From JBPOFM01 sp041391925 (GTDB lineage: Bacteria; Bacteroidota; Bacteroidia; Flavobacteriales; Flavobacteriaceae): 64,000 nucleotides of DNA. Below the pieces are notes generated by a model that ran no database searches, had not been told where the DNA came from, and saw nothing but the letters and a program-made list of their open reading frames with translations. Shown here in pieces: positions 45,609 through 54,831 of the stretch (the stretch's first letter is position 1; each line of letters opens with the position of its first letter). Location of the stretch: NCBI GenBank assembly GCA_041391925.1, contig JAWKNA010000003.1, positions 248,001 through 312,000 of the forward strand. The letters are read 5' to 3'. The translations under genes and the position numbers were made by a program.

Positions 45609-46823
45609 ATGCTAGAAAAGAAAGACATAGAATTAGAAAAAGCCGTACTCATAGGTGTGGTCACAAAAGAACAAGATGAAGAAAAATCCAAGGAATATCT
45701 GGATGAATTGGAGTTTTTAACTTACACTGCTGGCGGTGAAGTTTTAAAACGATTTACCCAAAAAATGGAAATGCCAAATCCCAAAACCTTTATTGGCACT
45801 GGGAAAATGGAAGATGTGCGACATTATATTGAAGAGCATGAAGTTGGCACAGCCATATTTGATGACGAATTATCTGCCGCTCAAGAACGGAATATCAGCA
45901 AGATTTTAAAATGTAAGGTTCTTGACAGAACAAACCTCATCCTCGATATTTTTGCACAGCGTGCCCAAACGAGTTATGCAAGAACGCAAGTGGAATTGGC
46001 ACAATGCGAATATTTACTTCCGAGATTGAAAGGGATGTGGACGCACTTGGAACGTCAAAAAGGTGGTATCGGGATGCGCGGCCCTGGTGAAACGGAGATT
46101 GAGACCGATAGACGTATCGTTCGTGATAGAATTGCATTATTGAAAGATAAAATCAAGACCATTGATAAGCAAATGGCTGTGCAACGCGGGAATCGAGGTC
46201 AAATGGTTCGAGTAGCATTGGTAGGATACACCAATGTTGGGAAATCAACCTTAATGAATGTTATCAGCAAGAGTGACGTATTTGCGGAAAATAAACTCTT
46301 TGCGACGCTCGATACAACCGTTCGAAAAGTGGTGATTGGAAATTTGCCGTTTTTGGTAAGTGACACGGTTGGTTTTATCAGAAAATTGCCGACACAATTG
46401 GTGGAATCTTTTAAAAGCACCTTGGATGAAGTTCGGGAAGCCGATTTATTACTTCATGTTGTGGACATTTCGCACTCCAATTTTGAAGAACATATTCAAT
46501 CGGTCAATAAAATTTTATCTGAAATTGATGCCATTGATAAACCGACCATTATGGTGTTCAATAAAATTGATGCTTACACACCTCAACCATTTGATGAAGA
46601 TGATTTGATTGCAACAAAAACCAAGGCAAATTACACGCTTGAAGAATGGAAGCGCACATGGATGAACAAGATTGGCAATGATGCCATTTTTATTTCTGCT
46701 TTGAACAAAGAAAATCTTGAGGCATTCAAAAAACGTGTGTATGATGAAGTTCGGAAAATTCATGTGTCGCGTTTTCCTTATAACCATTTTCTGTATCCAG
46801 ATTATGAAAGTGAAGAAAATTAA
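45609..46823 (+). CDS. hflX: GTPase HflX
   Basis: This 404-aa GTPase has the HflX N-terminal domain (EYLDELEFLTYTAGGEV, NPKTFIGTGKMEDV), the linker GPGETEIETDRRIVRDRI and a G domain: G1 Gly206-Ser213 (GYTNVGKS), G3 DTVGFI, G4 NKID. HflX binds the 50S subunit and splits stalled ribosomes, notably under heat or antibiotic stress. All nucleotide-binding motifs are intact. It is alone on its strand and ends in a strong terminator. Confidence 0.96.
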   Translation: MLEKKDIELEKAVLIGVVTKEQDEEKSKEYLDELEFLTYTAGGEVLKRFTQKMEMPNPKTFIGTGKMEDVRHYIEEHEVGTAIFDDELSAAQERNISKILKCKVLDRTNLILDIFAQRAQTSYARTQVELAQCEYLLPRLKGMWTHLERQKGGIGMRGPGETEIETDRRIVRDRIALLKDKIKTIDKQMAVQRGNRGQMVRVALVGYTNVGKSTLMNVISKSDVFAENKLFATLDTTVRKVVIGNLPFLVSDTVGFIRKLPTQLVESFKSTLDEVREADLLLHVVDISHSNFEEHIQSVNKILSEIDAIDKPTIMVFNKIDAYTPQPFDEDDLIATKTKANYTLEEWKRTWMNKIGNDAIFISALNKENLEAFKKRVYDEVRKIHVSRFPYNHFLYPDYESEEN

Positions 46824-46826
46824 AAC

Positions 46827-46859
46827 AAAAAAGCATCAGATGTTCTGATGCTTTTTTTT
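46827..46859. terminator. bidirectional terminator between hflX and the DUF3078 gene
   Basis: A 14-bp perfect stem (AAAAAAGCATCAGA with TCTGATGCTTTTTT, loop TGT) with T-runs on both strands. It lies 3 bp after the hflX stop and 18 bp after the stop of the convergent minus-strand operon. Confidence 0.92.
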
Positions 46860-46876
46860 ATCTATTATTGAATTGA

Positions 46877-47824
46877 TTAAAACTTGTAACTCAAACCAAG
46901 AACGTAATAGCTTTGTAATTTGTTATCTACATTTTCAAACGTTGGAACTTCCTCCGCAGGTACTGCCATAGGGTCATATTGAGCCAACGCATATTTCAAA
47001 GCTTCCTGTTTATTGCTTCTCAATGCAAATTCAAAACCTACACCTATTCGTTTCCATAAGGTATAACTGAAGGCATTGGTCCAAGTCCAATTTGATAAAT
47101 CAGAATCTTTGTAACTATAAAACCCTGATAAATTCGATTTAAACGCAATTTTTCCAATCTGTCTTGTATAATCTGCTATTACTTTTGCTCCCAACGATGA
47201 TTCGAAGACCGCATCATTATCCGCAAAAACAAAATTATAGTTTAATGGATGGATGACCACAATCAAATTATCAATGGGCGTCCAAGTAAAACCCACACCG
47301 ACATCCAAATATCCTGGGTCATTGAAATTATCCAAAAGCGTGGTTCTGTATTCCATCAATGCGGATGCAGCCCACTTTTCACTCAATTTCTGACCATACA
47401 ATGATGACAAATTGAAAACATCTGTTGTAGGGTTAAAACTGTCATCATCATTTGGATTGTCCTTATCATCCAATTTCACCCAATTTAAATTGGTGTTCAA
47501 GGAATTTCTCCAGAAAAATTTCTCTTGAATCAAATTGGCATATCCATTAAAAGTAATTCCAATATTACCCGATGAATTGTTTGGTGCGCCTTGTGCGTAC
47601 CAATTATTAAAATTGGAAATACTTCCTCCAATCACACCAAATGCACCAACTCTCCAACCGGGAAGCGCATCAATTTGTGCTTGTAATGCATCAGCTTCTT
47701 TTTGAGCAGCATCAGCTTCTGCTTGTTTTTCCTTTTTTTGGGCCTCCAATTCCTCTTTAGTTTGAGAAAATCCAAACGTAATAGTGCATAGTAAGGCAAC
47801 TGTTAAGAGAGCTTTTTTAGTCAT
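46877..47824 (-). CDS. DUF3078 outer-membrane-type protein
   Basis: This 315-aa protein has a signal peptide (LLCTITFGFSQ) and a short Glu/Ala/Lys-rich coiled coil (~22-55). Alternating aromatic strands typical of an outer-membrane barrel follow (GVIGGSISNFNNWYAQGAPNN, GITFNGYANL, YYVLGLSYKF ending in Phe). This is the DUF3078 pattern of Bacteroidetes. In many flavobacteria it lies downstream of suf genes and DUF2480, as here. The function is unknown. Confidence 0.88.
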   Translation of the reverse strand: MTKKALLTVALLCTITFGFSQTKEELEAQKKEKQAEADAAQKEADALQAQIDALPGWRVGAFGVIGGSISNFNNWYAQGAPNNSSGNIGITFNGYANLIQEKFFWRNSLNTNLNWVKLDDKDNPNDDDSFNPTTDVFNLSSLYGQKLSEKWAASALMEYRTTLLDNFNDPGYLDVGVGFTWTPIDNLIVVIHPLNYNFVFADNDAVFESSLGAKVIADYTRQIGKIAFKSNLSGFYSYKDSDLSNWTWTNAFSYTLWKRIGVGFEFALRSNKQEALKYALAQYDPMAVPAEEVPTFENVDNKLQSYYVLGLSYKF

Positions 47825-47905
47825 GCTTAAGATATTTGGTTAATTGTAGTGTAAATTTTAAATAAAGATAAAAGTTAGATTTTTTAAATAAAAGATAAAT
47901 CTAAA

Positions 47906-48412
47906 TTATTTCCTTTTGAAAAGTGGCACAGAAGAACAGGCCTCTCCATACATAATGGATTTTGCAATCGGCCTTAATTTTTGGGACAATAATATATAGG
48001 CGTTTGCCGGAACAGGTTTATGGGTGCAGCCTTTAATTATCAAAGGTTTTTCTGCAAACTCTGAAACGTCCAAATTTGTTATAATGTCTTCGTAAATAGA
48101 AGTTTCCAATTGGTCCAGACTACCAATCACCACTTTTTTGACATAAGGTTGCAAATGCATTGTCAAAAGCATAAATGCCCAAGCTGGAACAATCGCGTCT
48201 GAAGTGCAAGTCAATGCCACAAAATCACCTTGATATTGTGACCAATCGTGTTGTGCTACGCTTTCACGGAAATCCTTTTCTCGAAGCACCAGTTCTTCAA
48301 ACAACCAATCTTTAATATCCAAAACAGCTCTTTTCCCTTTCGGATAATAATCTTCAAGGTCAACGACTACGAGTTTGCTATTGGCAACCCTATTGATGAT
48401 TTCTTCTTCCAT
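47906..48412 (-). CDS. DUF2480 family protein
   Basis: This 168-aa cytoplasmic protein matches DUF2480: VVVDLEDYYPKGKRAVLDIK near the start, DFVALTCTSDAIVPAWAFM in the middle and a C-terminal GCTHKPVPANAY. Cys residues occur in the TCTSD, KGCTH and EACSS motifs, a spacing compatible with a metal or Fe-S site but not proven. The family is restricted to Bacteroidetes and usually linked to suf genes, which suggests a role related to Fe-S proteins. It follows the ABC exporter by 18 bp and precedes DUF3078 by 81 bp. Confidence 0.85.
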   Translation of the reverse strand: MEEEIINRVANSKLVVVDLEDYYPKGKRAVLDIKDWLFEELVLREKDFRESVAQHDWSQYQGDFVALTCTSDAIVPAWAFMLLTMHLQPYVKKVVIGSLDQLETSIYEDIITNLDVSEFAEKPLIIKGCTHKPVPANAYILLSQKLRPIAKSIMYGEACSSVPLFKRK

Positions 48413-48430
48413 ACTACAAAATTAAACTAT

Positions 48431-50266
48431 TTATTGATACCCTTCTGCCTGCAATTTAAAGAGTTCGGCATAGAGCGAGTCCTTTGCCATCAATTCCTGA
48501 TGGGTTCCAAGTTCCAAGACTTTACCTTCATCCAACACCAAAATTCTATCTGCCTGACGAACTGTGCTGAAGCGATGTGAAATGATGATACTGGTCTTAT
48601 CTTTTGTCAACCCAATAAATCGCTCAAACACTTCACTTTCTGCCTTCGCATCCAAAGCCGATGTGGGTTCATCGAGAATCATCACTTCGGCATCTTTCAT
48701 GTACGCACGAGCCAAAGCTACTTTTTGCCATTGTCCACCCGAGAGTTCCTGTCCTTTATAAAAACGTTTCCCTAATTGCTGGTCGTAGCCTTTTTTCAAT
48801 TCAGAAATAACATCACTGGCAAGACTCAATTCGGCAGCGTTTTTGATTTTTTCATCATTTTCCAATTCATCAATATCACCAATGGCAATGTTTTCCCGTA
48901 CCGTAAACTCATACCGATAGAAGTCTTGGAAAATAACTCCAAAATATTCTTGATACTCCGCTTTGTGAAATCGATTGATGTTGATGCCATCCAATAAAAT
49001 TTCGCCAGAAGTCGGTTCGTAAAATCGAAGCAACAATTTGGTCAGCGTTGTTTTGCCCGCACCATTTTGTCCCACAAAAGCCATTTTCTCACCTACATTG
49101 ATTTTAAAACTAACACCTTTCAGAATTTCATGGTCCGAATCAGGATATGAAAAATGAACATCTTTAAATTCAAATCCGATTTTAATTTTTTCTGGAAGCG
49201 GCATATCCTCATTGGTTTTTGGTTCAATGGAAATATCCAAAAATTCAAAATAATCTTTGAGATACAAAGCACTTTCCGTAATACGCGTGAATTTTGAGAA
49301 GAAATCCTGAAGATTTCGTGTCAAACGATTGAAAGCTCCTGATAGAAATGTCAATTCACCCAATGTGATAACTCCCGAAATCACTCGGTAGATAATGAAA
49401 ATATAAGCGCCATAATAACTCAAGGTGCCCAACACATTAAATAAAAATCCCAAAGCGGAACGTTTGATTGCCAGTTTTTTATTGAGCTCAAAATATTCAT
49501 TTGAAAGATTCTTGAATCTGTCCACAATGAAATCCGTGAGGCCAAACAATTTAATTTCTTTGGCAGTCATATTGTTGGCGCCTATGAATCGCAAATAATC
49601 CAATTCGCGTCGCTCGGCCGTCCAACCTCGAGCTAGAGAATATTGTTGTTGACTAAACCAAATCTCGTTTATGAAAGATGGGATAATGCTCAACACCAAA
49701 AGAATTATGAGATAAGGTTCAAAATAAATCAACCCAGCGACCAAGGTCGCAATGGAAATCAAGCTTTGCACTTCTCCCAAGGCGTTGGACATCAAATTGA
49801 CGCGACCAGCCGTTTGTATTCTAGCACGTTCGAGTTTATCATAAAACTCGGAATCCTCCAACAGACTGATATCAATCTGATTCGTTTTCTTGATAATGGA
49901 CACCGAAGAATCGATGGAATAGGCATCGCCCAGTAAACTATCGGTTAAAGAAATGGCACGGCTCACCAAATCGGAAAGAATAATCAAGCCAAACTCAATG
50001 GCGACATATGTCCAGAGTTTGGTAAGGTCTGTGACTTCTAATTTGGATTGAAGAACAATCTCATCAATGATGATTTTTCCAATCCAAAGAATGACCACAG
50101 GCAATAAAGCTCCAATCAATCTGCATATTGCAGACATGAGGAACATTTTTTTATTGGTCTTCCAAATTTCCTTGAAAAATCGAGGAATATAGATAAGTGC
50201 ATTAAAGGATTTTTTTAAGCTGGTTTTGCTGTCATCCTTTAGTGATTTTGGAGTTTCTCTAGGCAT
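48431..50266 (-). CDS. ABC exporter half-transporter (fused membrane and ATPase domains)
   Basis: This 611-aa protein has six membrane helices in residues ~20-330 and a C-terminal ATPase with Walker A (GQNGAGKTT), signature LSGGQWQKVALARA, Walker B VMILDEPTSALD and the switch His in IIISHRFST. It is a type IV (MsbA/MDR-like) exporter that acts as a homodimer. The substrate is unknown. It sits inside the suf gene run, 13 bp after sufT, so it is co-transcribed with Fe-S assembly genes, which is unusual for an exporter. Confidence 0.9.
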   Translation of the reverse strand: MPRETPKSLKDDSKTSLKKSFNALIYIPRFFKEIWKTNKKMFLMSAICRLIGALLPVVILWIGKIIIDEIVLQSKLEVTDLTKLWTYVAIEFGLIILSDLVSRAISLTDSLLGDAYSIDSSVSIIKKTNQIDISLLEDSEFYDKLERARIQTAGRVNLMSNALGEVQSLISIATLVAGLIYFEPYLIILLVLSIIPSFINEIWFSQQQYSLARGWTAERRELDYLRFIGANNMTAKEIKLFGLTDFIVDRFKNLSNEYFELNKKLAIKRSALGFLFNVLGTLSYYGAYIFIIYRVISGVITLGELTFLSGAFNRLTRNLQDFFSKFTRITESALYLKDYFEFLDISIEPKTNEDMPLPEKIKIGFEFKDVHFSYPDSDHEILKGVSFKINVGEKMAFVGQNGAGKTTLTKLLLRFYEPTSGEILLDGININRFHKAEYQEYFGVIFQDFYRYEFTVRENIAIGDIDELENDEKIKNAAELSLASDVISELKKGYDQQLGKRFYKGQELSGGQWQKVALARAYMKDAEVMILDEPTSALDAKAESEVFERFIGLTKDKTSIIISHRFSTVRQADRILVLDEGKVLELGTHQELMAKDSLYAELFKLQAEGYQ

Positions 50267-50279
50267 TAAAATTTTTTAA

Positions 50280-50603
50280 TTAGAGCATCCCAAGTTCCAG
50301 CTTAGCTTCTTCACTCATTAGGTCTTGACTCCAAGGTGGGTCAAATGTGATTTCCACTTCAGCAGATTTAACGTCATTCAATGATTTTACCTTTTCCTCC
50401 ACTTCCATCGGCAATGTTTCGGCAACGGGGCAGTTGGGTGTGGTCAAGGTCATTAAAATCTTTACGTCATAATCTTCATTAACGAACACATCATAAATCA
50501 ATCCTAATTCGTAAATGTCCACTGGGATTTCTGGGTCGTAAATGGTTTTTAAAACCCTTACTATTTTTTCGCCTAAAGCGTTAGTATCTATTGTTGATTC
50601 CAT
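50280..50603 (-). CDS. sufT: SufT-type MIP18/DUF59 Fe-S maturation protein
   Basis: This 107-aa protein has the DUF59 signature DPEIPVDIYELGLIY at 23-37 and the conserved Cys58 in LTTPNCP, with a typical VEITFDPPWSQDLM C-terminus. SufT proteins assist maturation or trafficking of Fe-S proteins. It begins 1 bp after the sufE stop. The family and role are well supported by both motif and operon. Confidence 0.93.
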   Translation of the reverse strand: MESTIDTNALGEKIVRVLKTIYDPEIPVDIYELGLIYDVFVNEDYDVKILMTLTTPNCPVAETLPMEVEEKVKSLNDVKSAEVEITFDPPWSQDLMSEEAKLELGML

Positions 50604-50604
50604 T

Positions 50605-51027
50605 CTAATTCAGCTGTGTTTGGTATGCAATGGCATATAGTTTTAATTGTTTGATCATACTCACCAATCCATTGGCTCTAGTAGGTGATAAATGTTCTTT
50701 CAACCCGATTTCATCAATGAAATTTGTATCTGCCTCAATAATATCTTTTGGGTGCTGATTTGAAAATACCCGAATCAATATGGCGATGATTCCTTTGGTA
50801 ATAATGGCGTCACTATCGGCAGTAAATACCACTTTGTCATCTTCCATTTTGGCATGTACCCAAACTTTGCTTTGACAACCTTTGATGATATTTTCTTCTG
50901 TTTTGTACTGCTCGTCAATTAAAGGTAGAGTTTTGCCCAAATCTATCATATACTGATAGCGTTCTTCCCAATCTTCAAACATTGAAAATTCATCGATAAT
51001 GTCTTCTTGTATCTCTTTAATTGTCAT
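50605..51027 (-). CDS. sufE: SufE sulfur acceptor
   Basis: This 140-aa protein carries the catalytic Cys51 in IIKGCQSKVWV, the SufE active-site motif, and the conserved LIRVFSNQHPKDI. It takes persulfide from SufS and passes it to the SufBCD scaffold. The gene starts 28 bp after the 161-aa protein's stop. Motif, length and operon all agree. Confidence 0.95.
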   Translation of the reverse strand: MTIKEIQEDIIDEFSMFEDWEERYQYMIDLGKTLPLIDEQYKTEENIIKGCQSKVWVHAKMEDDKVVFTADSDAIITKGIIAILIRVFSNQHPKDIIEADTNFIDEIGLKEHLSPTRANGLVSMIKQLKLYAIAYQTQLN

Positions 51028-51055
51028 CTAAAATTTTAAGCAAAGGTAAATTTTA

Positions 51056-51541
51056 TTAATTTTTTTCGTGCATCTTATTCATGGATAACACTTTATTAAC
51101 AACTACTTCAATGGCTTTCGGTGGGTCTCCATGATCAAAACTGTTTGATTTGGTTTCTTCTTTTCCTTGAGTCACGGTCAAAGAAGCAATTGCTGCTCCA
51201 TCATAAAGACGTTTTGAGGTTGGTGCCTCAAGAGTTGGTAAAGCCTCAATATTTACATCTTTCAAAAGCCCCATCAATTCATTCCAATCATTTTCTGAAG
51301 TGGGAACGCTTGTGTTGACCATATGATTTCTGTCATTGGTAATTGTCATTGTTTCTTTGGTAATCCAAATTTTTTGATAAAATCCTCTCGAAGTAGCTTC
51401 ATAACTAACGATAGAAACATTTTGAGTCACATCAGGGGTTTTTTCTGCATGAATAGCAGTATCAGAAGCAGTAGCTGATTTATTTTGTTCACATTCCTTA
51501 TTGAACATCATGATAGCGAGTAAGCAGAATAAAGTTTTCAT
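51056..51541 (-). CDS. exported protein of unknown function in the suf operon
   Basis: This 161-aa protein has a hydrophobic N-terminus (LFCLLAIMM) followed by FNKECEQNK, a poor lipobox, so it may be a non-standard lipoprotein or a plain exported protein. The rest is a compact beta/alpha region (SYEATSRGFYQKIWITKETM, ASLTVTQGKE) without a recognised domain. It sits between the META-domain lipoprotein and sufE. A similar exported protein occurs near suf genes in some flavobacteria. The role is unknown. Confidence 0.65.
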   Translation of the reverse strand: MKTLFCLLAIMMFNKECEQNKSATASDTAIHAEKTPDVTQNVSIVSYEATSRGFYQKIWITKETMTITNDRNHMVNTSVPTSENDWNELMGLLKDVNIEALPTLEAPTSKRLYDGAAIASLTVTQGKEETKSNSFDHGDPPKAIEVVVNKVLSMNKMHEKN

Positions 51542-51589
51542 ATTCTTAGTTTTTAAATACTGATAACAAAAACGAAGCCAAATGTTGGT

Positions 51590-52243
51590 TTATTCCCTTT
51601 GTGTCAGGTAATCACATTCCATCAACACAGTTTTGTCAGCCGCCATAAGCTTCAATTTATCATTTTCTATTTTATAACTATTGACTTCGCTTAAAGTTTG
51701 CAAAAACAATTGTTCTGTAGCCATGTCATTACAGGCCATTTTTGTAGAGCCAATAGTGTTGACTTTAAAATTGCTGTTCTCCAAATTTATGTTTCCAAAG
51801 TACTTATTGCAACTTGTGCTTCCCATGATTTGTCCCTGTGGCATGGTCAATGTGATGGTTGGGTTTCTATCAAATGACGATTTATCTTTTATTTTAGTGA
51901 CTAACCAAGATCCTTTGGCCAAACTAACAGGTGCTTTTACTTTTTCAAGAATTTCAAGAAGACTATATTTTTCCGAAGATGCATCCGCGGGTGGGTTTTT
52001 GATTTCGGTAACTTCCACCTTTATTTTATAGCTATAACCTTCTTCGAAGTCAAATCCTTCTATGTTACCATGAAAATTTGACCAATTATCCGTTTCCTTT
52101 TCCTTAATCTGAAGACATTGTTGAGATGCGACTCCCGAACAATTAACCATTGTATCAGCCACAAATATGATTTTTTCGTTATCCTTGCCACACGAAAACA
52201 AGAGTAGAAAACAAAGTGCTAAACCAGAAAATTTTGCATTCAT
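51590..52243 (-). CDS. META/DUF4377-domain lipoprotein
   Basis: This 217-aa lipoprotein has acceptor Cys18 in CFLLLFSCGKDNE. Residues ~20-100 fit DUF4377 (CLQIKEKETDNWSNFHGNIEGF), and ~110-210 fit a META (HslJ-like) domain (GSWLVTKIKDKSS, GSTSCNKYFGNI, IGSTKMACND). META domains occur in heat-shock and envelope-stress proteins. It follows sufS by 34 bp, within the suf run. Why an envelope lipoprotein sits in an Fe-S operon is unknown. Confidence 0.85.
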   Translation of the reverse strand: MNAKFSGLALCFLLLFSCGKDNEKIIFVADTMVNCSGVASQQCLQIKEKETDNWSNFHGNIEGFDFEEGYSYKIKVEVTEIKNPPADASSEKYSLLEILEKVKAPVSLAKGSWLVTKIKDKSSFDRNPTITLTMPQGQIMGSTSCNKYFGNINLENSNFKVNTIGSTKMACNDMATEQLFLQTLSEVNSYKIENDKLKLMAADKTVLMECDYLTQRE

Positions 52244-52277
52244 AATTTAAAATTGGTTGAAGAGTAAAGATATGAAT

Positions 52278-53516
52278 TTAGGACAACATGTTTTGTGCTT
52301 TTTTCACACCTTCGACCAAAGCATCAATTTCCTGTTTGGTATTGTAAAAAGCAAAAGAGGCTCTGACAGTGCCTGGGATTTTGAAGAAATCCATGATGGG
52401 TTGAGCACAATGATGTCCTGTTCTAACTGCAATTCCCATTTTATCCAGAATCGTTCCTACATCGTATGGATGGATGTCATCCAAATTGAAAGAAACCACA
52501 GACGTTTTATGCTTGGCGGTTCCAAAGATTTTCAAGCCTTCAATTTCCGATAGTTTTTTTGTGGCATATTCTAAAAGCTCATGCTCGTACTCTTCTATAG
52601 GGCCAAAACCTATGTGGTTCAAATAATCGATAGCCGCTCCAAAGGCAATACCTCCACAGATATTAGGTGTTCCTGCTTCAAATTTGTGCGGCAAATCGGC
52701 ATAGGTCGTCTTCTCGAACGTCACTTCTGCAATCATCTCACCACCGCCTTGGTAAGGTGGCAGTTTTTTGAGCCATTCTTCTTTACCATACAACATTCCA
52801 ACACCCGTAGGTCCACACATTTTGTGTGCAGATGCAACATAAAAATCAACATCAAGGGCTTGCATATCTGGTTTGAGGTGTGGGCAAGCCTGTGCGCCAT
52901 CAACTAGGACAGCTGCGCCAACTTGATGTGCCTTTAGTATAATTTCTTCGATGGGATTTATGGTTCCCAATGCATTGGAAATATGATTGACAAAGACCAA
53001 TTTTGTTTTTTCCGACAGCAATTTATCATATTCTGATAGTACCAATTCACCTTCTTGGTTCATCGGGATGACTTTTAACTTTGCACCACTTCGTTCGCAG
53101 AGCATTTGCCATGGCACTATATTACTGTGATGTTCCAAAGCCGATACCAAAACCTCATCGCCTTTTTTCAAAAATGCTGAAAATCCATTTGCTATCAAAT
53201 TGATGCCATGTGTTGTTCCTGATGTTAGGATGATTTCGTAAGGATGCTTTGCATTAAAGTGTTTTTGGACTTTAAGTCGGGCTTGCTCATATTTATCTGT
53301 AGCTTCCTGACTCAATGCATGCACGCCTCGATGAATGTTGGCATTGTAGTTACTGTAATAATCCACAATGACATCAATGACTTGCTGTGGTGTTTGTGAT
53401 GTTGCCGCATTATCAAAATAGACCAAAGGTTTACCGTTGACTTTTCTTGAAAGTATGGGGAAATCTTTTCTTATACTTTTTACATCAAAATCTGTATGTG
53501 GTAGATTGATTTTCAT
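52278..53516 (-). CDS. sufS: cysteine desulfurase SufS
   Basis: This 412-aa PLP enzyme removes sulfur from L-cysteine. The PLP-binding Lys232 lies in ASAHKMCGPTGVG and the catalytic Cys370 in VRTGHHCAQPIM, the group II (SufS) pattern with a short Cys loop. It overlaps the sufD stop by one nucleotide (TAATG), so the two are translationally coupled. It acts with SufE, encoded downstream. Confidence 0.96.
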   Translation of the reverse strand: MKINLPHTDFDVKSIRKDFPILSRKVNGKPLVYFDNAATSQTPQQVIDVIVDYYSNYNANIHRGVHALSQEATDKYEQARLKVQKHFNAKHPYEIILTSGTTHGINLIANGFSAFLKKGDEVLVSALEHHSNIVPWQMLCERSGAKLKVIPMNQEGELVLSEYDKLLSEKTKLVFVNHISNALGTINPIEEIILKAHQVGAAVLVDGAQACPHLKPDMQALDVDFYVASAHKMCGPTGVGMLYGKEEWLKKLPPYQGGGEMIAEVTFEKTTYADLPHKFEAGTPNICGGIAFGAAIDYLNHIGFGPIEEYEHELLEYATKKLSEIEGLKIFGTAKHKTSVVSFNLDDIHPYDVGTILDKMGIAVRTGHHCAQPIMDFFKIPGTVRASFAFYNTKQEIDALVEGVKKAQNMLS

Positions 53517-54829
53517 TATAAATCAAACCCAATATTCACGCCCAATTTGGTGGCAATGATTTTGGTAATCCGTTGCTTTATTTCTGGAATTTTTACCGAA
53601 CTTAAAACATTATTACTGAATGCGTACATTAACAGCGCCTTTGCCTCTTTCTCTGGAATGCCACGAGAACGCATATAGAACATAGCACTTTCGTCCAATT
53701 GACCAATGGTACAACCATGAGAGCATTTGACATCGTCGGCAAAAATCTCCAATTGCGGTTTAGTGTTTATGCTTGCTTTATCACTGATTAAAATGTTATT
53801 ATTGGCTTGATACGCGTTTGTTTTTTGCGCTTCTTTGTTGACGACTACTTTTCCGTTGAAAACACCAGTCGCAGAATCGCCAAAAATGCCTTTGTAATCT
53901 TGATGGCTCTCACAATTCGGTTGGATGTGATGCACCAATGTATTATGGTCAACGTGTTGCTTATTGCCAATAATCGTAACTCCTTTTAGTGTGGAATCAA
54001 TGCGCTCCCCATTTTGATAAAAATTGAGATTGTTGCGTGTCAATTTTCCTCCAAAGGAAAAGGTATGTACTGAGGCTATGCTTTCTTGTTTTTGATTGAT
54101 AAACGTATTATCAATCAAAGAAGCGTTTTCGTTATCATTTTGAATTTTATAATAATCGATAATTGCACGCTTGTTGGCATAAACTTCAGTCACACTATTG
54201 GTCAAAACTGGATTGTCAGTTAAACTTTGGTGCCGTTCAATGATTTGAACATGTGAATTTTCATCAACAACAATCAAGTTTCTCGGTTGCAACATCAAAG
54301 CCGCCTCGCTACCAGTCGAAAAATGAACAATCTGAATGGGTTTGGCCACCAGTTTATTTTTGCCGATATGGATGTAAGCCCCTTCTTGTGAAAACGCTGT
54401 GTTTAAGGAAGATAAACTATCCTTTGTAGCGACTTTATTGAAATAATTTTCGATGACAATGCGATATTTTGGTTTGGTCAATGCAGAGGACATCAAACAA
54501 ACATCAATACCATCGTGCGTGGTCTGTGATAAATGAGAAGAATATTTTCCATCGATAAATACAATTTTGTATGTATCTATGTCGTGAATGAAGTATTTTT
54601 TGACATCATTATATTCAATGGCATTTTCATGTTTTGGAAACACACTGTAATCATGCTTTAAAATACTGTTCAATGAAGTGTATTTCCAAGCTTCATCACG
54701 TTTGGAAGGAAAACCTTGGCTTTCAAACACCTTAATTGCTTCACTGCGTACATCATGTACGGGCAAATCAATGTCCACAAGGTTTTCAAACGCCAAAAAT
54801 GACGATATGAGTTTTTCTTTTAATTCCAT
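53516..54829 (-). CDS. sufD: Fe-S scaffold protein SufD
   Basis: This 437-aa protein shows the SufBD core: beta-helix strands, TLVHHIQPNCESHQDYKGIF, then KCSHGCTIGQLDESAMFYMRSRG near the C-terminus. It forms the SufBC2D scaffold with SufB and SufC. The N-terminal region (residues ~1-90) is more variable as usual. It starts 2 bp after the sufC stop. Confidence 0.95.
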   Translation of the reverse strand: MELKEKLISSFLAFENLVDIDLPVHDVRSEAIKVFESQGFPSKRDEAWKYTSLNSILKHDYSVFPKHENAIEYNDVKKYFIHDIDTYKIVFIDGKYSSHLSQTTHDGIDVCLMSSALTKPKYRIVIENYFNKVATKDSLSSLNTAFSQEGAYIHIGKNKLVAKPIQIVHFSTGSEAALMLQPRNLIVVDENSHVQIIERHQSLTDNPVLTNSVTEVYANKRAIIDYYKIQNDNENASLIDNTFINQKQESIASVHTFSFGGKLTRNNLNFYQNGERIDSTLKGVTIIGNKQHVDHNTLVHHIQPNCESHQDYKGIFGDSATGVFNGKVVVNKEAQKTNAYQANNNILISDKASINTKPQLEIFADDVKCSHGCTIGQLDESAMFYMRSRGIPEKEAKALLMYAFSNNVLSSVKIPEIKQRITKIIATKLGVNIGFDL

Positions 54830-54831
54830 TT

